Notes under the pieces: model-generated
What the model was told of the DNA's origin: nothing
The model's database searches: none
Seen by the model: the letters and a program-made list of their open reading frames with translations, nothing else
Shown here: positions 1-7,601 of the stretch, piece after piece
Numbering within the stretch: the first letter of the stretch is position 1
Layout of the letters: each line of letters starts with the position of its first letter
Assembly (NCBI GenBank): GCA_019113885.1
Contig: DXGO01000041.1
Location: 1-37,007, forward strand
Length of the DNA: 37,007 bases
Origin: Candidatus Alistipes intestinipullorum
GTDB lineage: Bacteria > Bacteroidota > Bacteroidia > Bacteroidales > Rikenellaceae
Direction of reading: 5' to 3'
Made by a program: the position numbers and the translations under genes

Positions 1-20
1 TAAACAAAGTCTTGGATTTT

Positions 21-1268
21 ATGACAGGAAGAAGAGTAGTTGTTACGGGCATCGGTACGATCAACCCGATCGGCAATAATATCGAAGAATTTTTCTCGAA
101 TCTGGAAAAAGGTGTCAGCGGGGCCGCACCGATTACTCATTTCAATGCTGAAAAGTTTAAGACACAGTTTGCCTGTGAAGTAAAGAATTACGACCCGGCA
201 CAGTATTTCGACCGTAAGGAGGTGCGCAAGTATGACCTCTTCACGCAGTATGCCCTGATTGCCGCCACGCAGGCCGTGGAGGATTCGGCCCTCGATCTTG
301 AGAAGGTCGACAAGGAGCAGGTGGGCGTTATCTGGAGCTCGGGCATCGGAGGCATCAAATCGTTCTTCGATGAGTGTCTGGGCTGGGCCGCAGGGGATGG
401 AACCCCGCGGTTTAGCCCGTTTTTTATTCCCCGCATGATCTCCGACATCGCTGCAGGGTTCATCTCCATGAAGTACGGCTTCATGGGCCCGAACTACTGC
501 GTTGTTTCGGCGTGCGCTTCGTCGAATCACGGCATCGCCGCCGCAATGGAGGCCATCCGCTACGGGAAGGCCGACGTGATGGTGGCCGGAGGTTCCGAGG
601 CCGCTGTGAACGAGCCGTCGGTCGGCGGATTCAACTCCATGCAGGCACTTTCGACGCGTAACGACGACCCTCAGCACGCCTCGCGTCCCTTCGACAAGGA
701 CCGCGACGGTTTCGTGATCGGTGAGGGTGCCGGCGCGCTGGTACTTGAGGAGTATGAGCACGCCAAGGCCCGCGGAGCGAAGATCTATTGCGAAATCGTA
801 GGCGCCGGAGCCTCTGCCGACGCCCACCACTTCACGGCGCCCCATCCCGAAGGCGAAGGAGCCATGAAATCGATGCGCGACGCCATCAAGGACGCCGGCA
901 TCCGCCCCGAGGACATTGACTACATCAACGTACACGGCACTTCGACGCCTCTGGGCGACATCGCCGAGCTGAAGGCCGTGACGAAGGTGTTGGGCGAGCA
1001 CGCCTACAAGGTCAATATCTCCTCGACGAAATCCATGACGGGACACCTGCTGGGTGCTACCGGTGCCGTTGAGGCCCTGGCCTGCATCTTCGCCATGACG
1101 CACGGCGTGGTGCCCCCGACGATCAACTGCGAGAACCTCGATCCGGAGATCGACTCGCGCCTGAACCTGACGCTCGGTACGGCACAGAAACGCGACGTGA
1201 AGTGCTGCCTGAGCAACACGTTCGGATTCGGCGGGCACAACTCGACGTTGATTTTCCGCAAGCTCTAA
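21..1268 (+). CDS. fabF: 3-oxoacyl-[acyl-carrier-protein] synthase II (FabF)
   Basis: Condensing enzyme of type II fatty acid synthesis: it extends acyl-ACP with malonyl-ACP in the cytoplasm. The thiolase-fold catalytic triad is visible as Cys165 (in VSACASS), His305 (in NVHGTSTPLGD) and His342 (in KSMTGHLLGATG). These sit exactly two residues after the E. coli FabF positions 163/303/340 as I recall them. The 415-residue length is normal. I start at ATG 21 (MTGRRVVVTG) because this matches the usual FabF N-terminus; an in-frame TTG at 12 adds only three residues. The TAA at 1-3 could be the stop of an upstream acpP, the usual neighbour, but that is a guess. The gene is followed after 16 bp by rnc, an arrangement (acpP-fabF-rnc) common in Bacteroidetes. 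Confidence 0.97.
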   Translation: MTGRRVVVTGIGTINPIGNNIEEFFSNLEKGVSGAAPITHFNAEKFKTQFACEVKNYDPAQYFDRKEVRKYDLFTQYALIAATQAVEDSALDLEKVDKEQVGVIWSSGIGGIKSFFDECLGWAAGDGTPRFSPFFIPRMISDIAAGFISMKYGFMGPNYCVVSACASSNHGIAAAMEAIRYGKADVMVAGGSEAAVNEPSVGGFNSMQALSTRNDDPQHASRPFDKDRDGFVIGEGAGALVLEEYEHAKARGAKIYCEIVGAGASADAHHFTAPHPEGEGAMKSMRDAIKDAGIRPEDIDYINVHGTSTPLGDIAELKAVTKVLGEHAYKVNISSTKSMTGHLLGATGAVEALACIFAMTHGVVPPTINCENLDPEIDSRLNLTLGTAQKRDVKCCLSNTFGFGGHNSTLIFRKL

Positions 1269-1284
1269 ATCCCGGACCGTTGCC

Positions 1285-2058
1285 GTGATCGACTTCTTGT
1301 TGCGTCCGCTGCGGCGGAATTTCGGTCGGGACAAGGCGTATTACAGAATGGTCGATGATTTGTTCGGCTTCGTGCCGCACAACATCGAACTCTACAAGCT
1401 GGCTTTGATTCACAAGTCAGCTTCTTTGGTTTTGGATGACGGCCGTACAATCAACAACGAGCGTCTCGAGTACCTCGGGGACGCCATCATCGAGGCCGTT
1501 ACCTCCGACTACCTGTTTATCGAGTATCCCGAGTGTGATGAGGGTTTCATGACCCAGTTGCGTTCGAAAATCGTCTCGCGGCAGTCGCTCAACGCGCTGG
1601 CCGTGCATATCGGGCTGGACCGGCATGTGATCTCCAATGGGGCGGGCGTTGTCCAGAAACACATCTACGGCGATGCGTTCGAGGCGATGATGGGAGCCAT
1701 CTACCTGGACCAGGGATACGAATTCGTCAACCGCCTTTTGATTGGCGGCATCTATTCCCGTTACCTGAATCTCGACGATCTGACCGAATCGGAGACCGAT
1801 TTCAAGAGCCGCCTGATCGAGTGGGGGCAGAAAAATCGCCACCAAGTGGTTTTCCACACGGAGCACGACAAGGAGTATGCGTCGAATCACCCGGTTTTCT
1901 ATTGCAAGGTGTTGATCGACGGCATGGAGATGGGCCACGGCACGGGCGACTCGAAAAAGGAGGCCGAGCAGCGTGCGGCATTTTCCGTGTCGCAGGGCGT
2001 GACCGACGAACAGTGCGCCTCGTTGCTCGACAAGGTCGATAAACTGATGCGTCCGTGA
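1285..2058 (+). CDS. rnc: Ribonuclease III
   Basis: Double-strand-specific endoribonuclease that processes rRNA precursors and other structured transcripts. The N-terminal RNase III domain shows the signature NERLEYLGDAIIEAV around residues 58-72 with the metal-binding Glu and Asp, and a second acidic motif GDAFEAMMGAIYLDQG. A double-stranded RNA-binding domain begins near residue 172 (DFKSRLIEWGQK). It starts with GTG at 1285, the first start codon after the fabF stop. The 257 residues are typical for Bacteroidetes. Its stop TGA overlaps the GTG start of radC, so the two are probably translationally coupled in one operon with fabF. Confidence 0.95.
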   Translation: MIDFLLRPLRRNFGRDKAYYRMVDDLFGFVPHNIELYKLALIHKSASLVLDDGRTINNERLEYLGDAIIEAVTSDYLFIEYPECDEGFMTQLRSKIVSRQSLNALAVHIGLDRHVISNGAGVVQKHIYGDAFEAMMGAIYLDQGYEFVNRLLIGGIYSRYLNLDDLTESETDFKSRLIEWGQKNRHQVVFHTEHDKEYASNHPVFYCKVLIDGMEMGHGTGDSKKEAEQRAAFSVSQGVTDEQCASLLDKVDKLMRP

Positions 2059-2687
2059 GCCCGGTTGCCGATAAGATGGCTGCGCGGGGTGCCCGGTCGT
2101 TGAGCGATGCCGAGTTGCTGGCCCTGTTGCTCGGGGACGAATCGCTTGCCGCGACGTTGCTGGAGGCTTGTGGGGGTTCGCTGGCGCGGCTGGCTGCTGA
2201 ACCGGAGGCCCGCTTGCGGATGATCGGCGGGTTGGGGTTGCGTCGTGCGCGGATGTTGCTGGCTGCTGCCGAATGGGGGCGGCGGATCGTCTCCGAGAGT
2301 GCCGCGTCGGATTTTGTCGCCACGAGCGACGATGTCGTGCGGATGTTCCGGCCTCAGTTGGAGGGGCTTTCGCACGAGGAGTGCTGGGTGGTCTACCTCA
2401 CTTCGTCGAACCGCATTATCGAACGGCAACGGGTGAGTCAGGGAGGCGTCACCGCCACGGTTGTCGACCATCGGCTGATCATCAAACGGGCATTGGAGCT
2501 GTTGGCCACACGCTTTATCCTGATCCACAACCATCCGTCGGGAACCCCCGAAGCCAGTCCGCAGGACAAGGCGCTGACCGATAAGGTGGTCCGAGCCGCC
2601 GCCTTGTTCGACATCCGCCTGCTGGATCACGTCATCATCGCCCGCGACGGGAACTTTTCGTTCCAGGCCTCGGGACTGCTTCATTGA
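2055..2687 (+). CDS. radC: RadC family JAB-domain protein
   Basis: Member of the RadC/YicR family: helix-hairpin-helix-like N-terminal half and a C-terminal JAB/MPN metallo-fold. The metal-binding pattern HxHx7Sx2D is intact as His158, His160, Ser168 and Asp171 (in ILIHNHPSGTPEASPQD). The family was once linked to DNA repair, but its real role is not settled. The GTG start at 2055 overlaps the rnc stop and gives a short N-terminus (SPVADKMAARG) that replaces the usual DRPREKL stretch; an internal ATG at 2076 is the alternative. It is the last gene of the fabF-rnc-radC run and is followed by a perfect hairpin. Confidence 0.9.
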   Translation: MSPVADKMAARGARSLSDAELLALLLGDESLAATLLEACGGSLARLAAEPEARLRMIGGLGLRRARMLLAAAEWGRRIVSESAASDFVATSDDVVRMFRPQLEGLSHEECWVVYLTSSNRIIERQRVSQGGVTATVVDHRLIIKRALELLATRFILIHNHPSGTPEASPQDKALTDKVVRAAALFDIRLLDHVIIARDGNFSFQASGLLH

Positions 2688-2707
2688 TTCCGATTACATA
2701 AAATGAA

Positions 2708-2740
2708 AAACGGCTGCCTGCAATCGTTAGGCAGCCGTTT
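2708..2740. terminator. Bidirectional intrinsic terminator between radC and the lipoprotein gene
   Basis: A perfect 12-bp inverted repeat, aaacggctgcct / aggcagccgttt, with a 9-nt loop. A-rich sequence lies on the left and T-rich on the right. It sits between two convergent genes, radC (+) and the lipoprotein at 2775-4094 (-), and can serve both strands. Confidence 0.85.
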
Positions 2741-2774
2741 CCCGTTTTGTTCGGACGAGGTTGTTCCGGGCAGA

Positions 2775-4094
2775 TTACTCGACCACGTGGCGGATGAATT
2801 GTACGTGGTACGTGCGAGTCGATTCGTCGCCCGAATCCTTCGTGGTGCAGGTAATGATGACCGGAACGGCGGTTTCCGCTTCGTTCTCGACCTCCCGACG
2901 TTCGAAGGTGAAGTCCTGCGTAAGACTTTCGTCCCCATGAGTTGTGACGGCCTTTACGAAAAGGTCCTGGCTGCCCTCACCGAGAAATCCGAGGCCCCGT
3001 AAGTAGTTGGGTTCGTTCACGAGCATCAACAAGGGATCTCCGGGGAAGATGATTCTGTTGGCCGGCAGGTTCGCCAGGAAAAAGCTCCAATCCAGCCAAC
3101 CTCCTTCGTAGTCGTAGGTATACTCCTGGCGGTTGTTGTCACTCGTTTCCGCATCCCATACAACCGAGCTGATGTTGTCCCAGGATTCCGTGGGCCCGTA
3201 GTCATCCTGCTCCCATTTATAGCGGTCAACGGTGGTTTTTGCCGAAAGAGAGCTGTACCGGTTGGTCTCAAGGAGCTTGTTGCTGTTGAAGGTTCCGGTC
3301 CCATAGGTACAGTCGAAGGAGAGTCGTTCCGTTTCGTCTCCTGGTAACGTCAGGATGCTGCTGCCGTATTCGGCCCGGCCGTCGTTCCCGTAGAATCGTC
3401 CATAGAGTTCTCCGCTCTCCTTTTGGAGACCTTCTCCTGTGTTGAACGTGTGTTCATAGGAGGTCATGTCGTATTCCTCGCTATATGTGAACGTATAGGC
3501 AGCTGCTACGGAGAGCATTCCCTCTTCGTCGGCTTTGCGGATGGTGAACGAACGGAGTTCCATGAATTCGGGGTCGGCTGCCGGATCGGGACTGTCGGCG
3601 AATTCATACTCCATTTCCATGCGCAGCTTGTTCTGTTCGTTGTAACCGGTGATCTTGTGAAGGATATATATAACTTGCTTGTCGGGGACGTTACTATCGT
3701 CGGGGTCTTCTTCTCCGGCTTCCTGCGTAATGGTGATTTGTATTTCCGATCCGTTGCAGCGGATCGTGATGACGGCAGTGCGTGCCTCCTCACCAGTGTT
3801 GGGGGTAAGAGAGATGCGGATGGTATAGCTGCCGGCTTCGTCGCCGTGGTCCGGCGAGATCGATATCCAGTCGGGGATTCCGGCGCGAGTCTGGGTAATC
3901 GAGGAACTCCAGGCTCCCCGGGTCGTGAAGGTTACTTCGGATGGGGATTGCGTGGCGTCGGCTGCAACTTCTTGTTCGAGTTGGGCGATGTCGGGGACCT
4001 GGATGTCTCCGAAGTCTCCCGGGTCGGTCTCCTTGTTGCAGGCTGCAATCAGAAGAACCATGGCGGTCAGCAGGACCGTTTTGAGTGTTTTCAT
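2775..4094 (-). CDS. BACON-domain lipoprotein of unknown function
   Basis: Exported lipoprotein: signal peptide with lipobox LIAAC, acylated Cys19, followed by an acid-containing start (NKETDPGD) compatible with surface export in Bacteroidetes. Residues about 45-125 fit a BACON domain, the Ig-like module often found in Bacteroidetes carbohydrate-active or mucin-binding proteins: DWISISPDHG, then NTGEEARTAVITI, then a closing ITITQEAG. The remaining ~310 residues (from VIYILHKITGY on) look beta-strand rich with many Tyr/Thr/Asp residues; I do not recognise a family. No enzyme motif is visible. It stands alone, converging on radC and diverging from glyS, with a good -7 box upstream. A surface-binding role is an inference only. 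Confidence 0.8.
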   Translation of the reverse strand: MKTLKTVLLTAMVLLIAACNKETDPGDFGDIQVPDIAQLEQEVAADATQSPSEVTFTTRGAWSSSITQTRAGIPDWISISPDHGDEAGSYTIRISLTPNTGEEARTAVITIRCNGSEIQITITQEAGEEDPDDSNVPDKQVIYILHKITGYNEQNKLRMEMEYEFADSPDPAADPEFMELRSFTIRKADEEGMLSVAAAYTFTYSEEYDMTSYEHTFNTGEGLQKESGELYGRFYGNDGRAEYGSSILTLPGDETERLSFDCTYGTGTFNSNKLLETNRYSSLSAKTTVDRYKWEQDDYGPTESWDNISSVVWDAETSDNNRQEYTYDYEGGWLDWSFFLANLPANRIIFPGDPLLMLVNEPNYLRGLGFLGEGSQDLFVKAVTTHGDESLTQDFTFERREVENEAETAVPVIITCTTKDSGDESTRTYHVQFIRHVVE

Positions 4095-4186
4095 GGCTTG
4101 TTTTGAGTTGAGTAGTATTTTCTCCTATTACGTGTTGTCCCCAGGGTTCCCGGGCGTTTTTGCCGGTTGCGTGTGCAAGTCGGGGG

Positions 4187-4194
4187 CAAATATA
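4187..4194 (-). promoter_or_regulatory. -7 box of the BACON lipoprotein gene
   Basis: On the minus strand this reads TATATTTG, a full match to the Bacteroidetes -7 consensus TAnnTTTG, about 90 bp upstream of the lipoprotein start. No clear -33 TTTG is present at the usual distance, so the promoter may be weak or activator dependent. Confidence 0.5.
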
Positions 4195-4236
4195 GAAATA
4201 AATTCCTGCCGGGAGCCCATATTCTCGTTAATTTTG

Positions 4237-4244
4237 TATCTTTG
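4237..4244 (+). promoter_or_regulatory. -7 box of the glyS operon
   Basis: TATCTTTG matches TAnnTTTG and lies 36 bp before the glyS ATG, giving a leader of about 30 nt. The -33 region has no clear TTTG. It lies back to back with the lipoprotein promoter. Confidence 0.5.
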
Positions 4245-4269
4245 CCCTTTAGAATACAGTAAAAACAAA

Positions 4270-4284
4270 ATGACAATACGATGA
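4270..4284 (+). other. Four-codon upstream ORF overlapping the glyS start
   Basis: ATG ACA ATA CGA TGA encodes MTIR; its stop overlaps the glyS ATG in an ATGA arrangement. It lies inside the predicted 30-nt leader. Whether it is translated cannot be told from sequence. Confidence 0.3.
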
Positions 4285-5825
4285 CTCAGGAGGAACTTTT
4301 CAAGAAGCTGGTCGCACACTGCAAGGAGTATGGATTCGTCTTTCCGTCGAGCGAGATCTACGACGGACTCGGCGCCGTGTACGATTATGGTCAGAACGGT
4401 GTGGAGTTGAAGAACAACATCAAGCGTTACTGGTGGGATTCGATGGTCAAGCTGCACGAGAACATCGTGGGCCTCGACGCCGCGATCTTCATGCACCCCA
4501 AGACGTGGGAGGCTTCGGGCCACGTGGCGGCGTTCAACGATCCGCTGATTGACAACCGCGACTCGAAAAAGCGCTACCGTGCCGACGTGTTGATCGAGGA
4601 TTGGCTGGCCAAGCAGGATGAAAAGATCGAGAAGGAGGTCGAGAAGGCGCGCAAACGCTTCGGTGCCGATTTCGATGAGGCGAAGTACCGCGAGACGTCG
4701 CCGCGTGTGGCCGAGACGGCTGCGAAGCGTGACGAGGTGCACCGCCGCTTCGCTGCGGCGATGAACGCCAACGACCTCGCGGAGCTGCGCCAGATCATCC
4801 TCGATTGCGAGATCGCCTGCCCGATTTCCGGCACGCGCAACTGGACCGAGGTGCGTCAGTTCAACCTGATGTTCTCCACGCAGATGGGCTCCACGGCCGA
4901 GGGCGCATCGACGATCTACCTGCGTCCCGAGACGGCGCAGGGTATCTTTGTCAACTTCCTGAACGTCCAGAAAACCGGCCGCATGAAACTCCCGTTCGGT
5001 ATCGCACAGATCGGCAAGGCCTTCCGCAACGAGATCGTGGCCCGTCAGTTCATCTTCCGCATGCGTGAGTTCGAGCAAATGGAGATGCAGTTCTTTGTGC
5101 GTCCCGGCACCGAGATGGAGTGGTGGAACGAGTGGAAGAACACCCGTATGGCCTGGCACCGCGCCCTGGGCTTCGGCGACGACAACTACCGCTTCCACGA
5201 CCATGAGAAGCTGGCCCACTATGCCAACGCCGCTACCGACATCGAATACAACTTCCCGTTCGGCTTCAAGGAGGTCGAGGGTATCCACTCGCGTACGGAC
5301 TTCGACCTGGGGAACCACCAGCGCCTTTCGGGCAAGAAACTGCAGTACTTCGATCCCGAGACGGGCGAGAGCTACGTCCCGTATGTCGTCGAGACCTCGA
5401 TTGGCGTCGACCGCATGTTCCTGCAGGTGATGTCGGCGGCCTATACCGAGGAGCAGCTCGAGGGTGGCGATTCCCGTGTCGTGCTGCGTTTCCCCGCGGC
5501 ATTGGCGCCCGTGAAGGTGGCCGTGCTGCCGCTCGTCAAGAAGGACGGCATGCCCGAAGTGGCACAGAAGATCGTCGATCTGCTGAAATACGACTTCAAC
5601 GTCGTTTATGACGAGAAGGACTCGGTCGGCAAACGTTACCGCCGTCAGGACGCCATCGGTACGCCGTTCTGCGTGACGGTTGACGGCCAGACCCTCGAGG
5701 ACAACACCGTGACGGTGCGCCACCGCGACACGATGCAGCAGGAGCGTATCGCTATCGGCGACCTTTACCACATGGTTGACGAGGAGTGCTCCTATCGCAA
5801 ACTCTTCAAGAAACTGAATCTGTAA
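4281..5825 (+). CDS. glyS: Glycyl-tRNA synthetase, single-chain class II type
   Basis: Charges tRNA-Gly with glycine. This is the single-chain (alpha2) form, not the split alpha/beta enzyme of many Proteobacteria. Class II motifs are clear: motif 2 around GKAFRNEIVARQFIFRMREF, the family-typical EQMEMQFF after it, and motif 3 around VETSIGVDRMFLQV. A C-terminal anticodon-binding domain starts near residue 410 (APVKVAVLPLVKK). 514 residues is the usual length in Bacteroidetes. The start ATG 4281 matches the family N-terminus (MTQEELFKKLVAHCKEYGFVF). ruvX follows after 25 bp and def overlaps ruvX, so glyS-ruvX-def is probably one operon. Confidence 0.97.
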   Translation: MTQEELFKKLVAHCKEYGFVFPSSEIYDGLGAVYDYGQNGVELKNNIKRYWWDSMVKLHENIVGLDAAIFMHPKTWEASGHVAAFNDPLIDNRDSKKRYRADVLIEDWLAKQDEKIEKEVEKARKRFGADFDEAKYRETSPRVAETAAKRDEVHRRFAAAMNANDLAELRQIILDCEIACPISGTRNWTEVRQFNLMFSTQMGSTAEGASTIYLRPETAQGIFVNFLNVQKTGRMKLPFGIAQIGKAFRNEIVARQFIFRMREFEQMEMQFFVRPGTEMEWWNEWKNTRMAWHRALGFGDDNYRFHDHEKLAHYANAATDIEYNFPFGFKEVEGIHSRTDFDLGNHQRLSGKKLQYFDPETGESYVPYVVETSIGVDRMFLQVMSAAYTEEQLEGGDSRVVLRFPAALAPVKVAVLPLVKKDGMPEVAQKIVDLLKYDFNVVYDEKDSVGKRYRRQDAIGTPFCVTVDGQTLEDNTVTVRHRDTMQQERIAIGDLYHMVDEECSYRKLFKKLNL

Positions 5826-5850
5826 CGGCGGGTGACCGCACGGTTCCGAC

Positions 5851-6264
5851 GTGGGACGCATCCTGGCCATAGACTACGGCACGAAACGCACGGGTATCGC
5901 CGTGAGCGACCCGTTGCGGCTGATTGCGGGGGGGCTGGAGACGGTTCCGACGAAGGAGCTGGAACGCTGGTTGGCCGACTATTTTGCCCGGGAGGAGGTT
6001 TCGACCATCGTCCTGGGAAAACCCTCGCGGATGGACGGCTCGCCGTCCGATACATGGCGGTTCATCGAGCCACTGGCCGCACGCCTGCGCCGTGCCTGGC
6101 CCGACAAGGAGGTGGTCTTTCACGACGAACGCTTCACCTCGGTGCTGGCCCACCGCGCAATGCTCGAGAGCGGCATCGGGCGCATGGCACGCCGCGACAA
6201 GGCGCTGGTCGACAAGATCTCCGCGACGATTATTTTGCAAAGTTACATGGAATTTAACCGATGA
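5851..6264 (+). CDS. ruvX: RuvX/YqgF family Holliday-junction resolvase-like nuclease
   Basis: RNase H-fold protein of the YqgF family, in E. coli needed for 16S rRNA 5'-end maturation and elsewhere proposed to resolve Holliday junctions. Catalytic acidic residues are kept: Asp8 in LAIDYGTKRTGIAVSD, the DERFTS motif, and the C-terminal DKISATIILQSY block. 137 residues is full length. It starts with GTG at 5851; the first residues (MGRILAIDYG) fit the family exactly. Its TGA overlaps the ATG of def (ATGA), which implies translational coupling. Confidence 0.93.
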   Translation: MGRILAIDYGTKRTGIAVSDPLRLIAGGLETVPTKELERWLADYFAREEVSTIVLGKPSRMDGSPSDTWRFIEPLAARLRRAWPDKEVVFHDERFTSVLAHRAMLESGIGRMARRDKALVDKISATIILQSYMEFNR

Positions 6265-6806
6265 TATATCCGATTGTCATCTACGGCGACGACGTGTTGC
6301 GCCGCAAGTGCGAGCCTATCGCACCCGATTATCCCGAAGTCAAGAAACTGATCGAGGACATGTTCCTCACGCTCGAGGAGGCCGAAGGCGTGGGCCTGGC
6401 CGCCCCGCAGATTGGTAAGGACATCCGCCTGTTCATTGTCGACTGCACGCCGTGGGCCGAGGAGGATGCTTCATGTACCGACTATAAGCGGGCGTTTATC
6501 AATCCCGAGATTTATGCCTACTCCGAGGAGAAAAAGTCTTACAACGAGGGCTGTTTGTCGTTCCCGGGCATTCGTGCCGACGTGAACCGTTCGCTCGGGA
6601 TTCGTATGCGCTACCTGGACGAGAATTTCGTGGAGCACGATGAGGAGTTTACTGGCCTTAAGGCATGGGTCATTCAGCATGAGTATGACCACATCGAGGG
6701 CGTTGTCTTTACGGACCGTGTGGCGCCCCTGCGCCGTCAGTTGCTCAAGAGCAAACTGCTGAATCTGGCCAAGGGCAAGTATCGCTGCGGCTACAAGACC
6801 CGTTGA
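6261..6806 (+). CDS. def: Peptide deformylase
   Basis: Removes the N-formyl group from nascent proteins; an Fe2+ (or Zn2+) hydrolase. All three family motifs are present: GVGLAAPQIG (residues 43-52), EGCLSFPG with the metal-binding Cys98, and QHEYDH with metal ligands His140 and His144 and catalytic Glu141. 181 residues is normal. The start overlaps the stop of ruvX. It is the last gene of the glyS operon and is followed 64 bp later by a strong hairpin. Confidence 0.97.
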   Translation: MIYPIVIYGDDVLRRKCEPIAPDYPEVKKLIEDMFLTLEEAEGVGLAAPQIGKDIRLFIVDCTPWAEEDASCTDYKRAFINPEIYAYSEEKKSYNEGCLSFPGIRADVNRSLGIRMRYLDENFVEHDEEFTGLKAWVIQHEYDHIEGVVFTDRVAPLRRQLLKSKLLNLAKGKYRCGYKTR

Positions 6807-6870
6807 TCGGGTGCCGGTGGGGCGGTAGAGTGTGTTCGCCTGCCGTGAACCCTGCCGTGAAAATAGACTG

Positions 6871-6908
6871 AAAAACCCGGACTTTCCGAAAAGGAAGTCC
6901 GGGTTTTT
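6871..6908. terminator. Intrinsic terminator after def
   Basis: Stem aaaaacccggacttTcc / ggaagtccgggttttt with a single bulged T and a GAAAA-type loop, ending in a T run on the plus strand. The A run on the other side lets it also serve the convergent gene at 6929-7390. Confidence 0.85.
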
Positions 6909-6928
6909 CGTTGAAGATGTCCACTCTG

Positions 6929-7390
6929 TCAGAACTTGTAGCTGGCGCCGACGCTGATTACCACGGGATTCGGGCGAATGTCGTCGAACATGGGCTGCCA
7001 TTTGATTCCGGCCGAGATGTCCCAGCTGTGGGCGACTTCGACGTCGAAGCCTCCTCCGAGGTTCAGACCGGCGGCCCAGCGACCGATGTCATTGACCGTC
7101 AGACCGGCTGCAGGGTAGAGGTGCCAGCCGCTGCCGACATGGAAGACATACTGAGCGTCGCAACTGATGTCGAGCGAGCAGCCCTCGTGGAGCAGGGCGA
7201 TCAACGACGGCTCGATACGCCAGTTGTCGGTGAAGCTGTAGCGTCCGAAGGCTCCGAGACCGACTACCGTGTCACCCGTGTTGGTGTAGATGTTCATGCG
7301 CGGGCCTACTGCCCAACTTCCGCTGTCCTGTGCCGAAACTACCGTTACCGCGAAAAGCGATACCAAGGCTGAGAGAATGAATTTTTTCAT
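6929..7390 (-). CDS. Small outer-membrane beta-barrel protein
   Basis: 153 residues with a signal peptide (MKKFILSALVSLFAVTVVSAQ) and alternating aromatic/glycine beta-strands. It ends in SVGASYKF, a C-terminal aromatic residue typical of outer-membrane barrels. The size suggests an eight-stranded barrel of the OmpW/OmpA-like or porin-family type; no OmpA peptidoglycan-binding domain is present. I chose the ATG at 7390 rather than the longer open frame (to 7465) because the signal peptide begins there and the -7 box lies within the longer version. Function unknown. It converges on def and is transcribed towards a shared terminator. Confidence 0.75.
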   Translation of the reverse strand: MKKFILSALVSLFAVTVVSAQDSGSWAVGPRMNIYTNTGDTVVGLGAFGRYSFTDNWRIEPSLIALLHEGCSLDISCDAQYVFHVGSGWHLYPAAGLTVNDIGRWAAGLNLGGGFDVEVAHSWDISAGIKWQPMFDDIRPNPVVISVGASYKF

Positions 7391-7462
7391 CTTATTTGAA
7401 TTTAAAGAGTGTTTTTCCTTTGTGTTTTCTCCACCAAAAATAATAAAAATCCATGCAAGTCG

Positions 7463-7470
7463 CAAATATA
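7463..7470 (-). promoter_or_regulatory. -7 box of the beta-barrel gene
   Basis: TATATTTG on the minus strand, a perfect TAnnTTTG match, 73 bp upstream of the start codon. This gives a leader of about 65 nt. No convincing -33 box. Confidence 0.5.
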
Positions 7471-7500
7471 TTCAATGAATATGCCGAAATTGAAAATAAA

Positions 7501-7535
7501 AAAGAATCCCGCGACAATATGTCGTGGGATTCTTT
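7501..7535 (-). terminator. Intrinsic terminator of ppdK
   Basis: 16-bp stem aaagaatcccgcgaca / tgtcgtgggattcttt (one G-U pair) with an ATA-type loop. On the minus strand the stem is followed by a T-rich tract (the A-rich 7488-7500 on the plus strand). It lies 66 bp beyond the ppdK stop. Confidence 0.8.
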
Positions 7536-7601
7536 ACGAATGGATTTTCCTTTCGAAGGGGGCCGGGAAGAGACCTTTCGGACCCTTGCTCCGAAAGAGG
7601 C

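Noticed and set aside
4095..4280. T-box or riboswitch before glyS
   Set aside because: The predicted leader is only about 30 nt and has no T-box sequence or stable stem.
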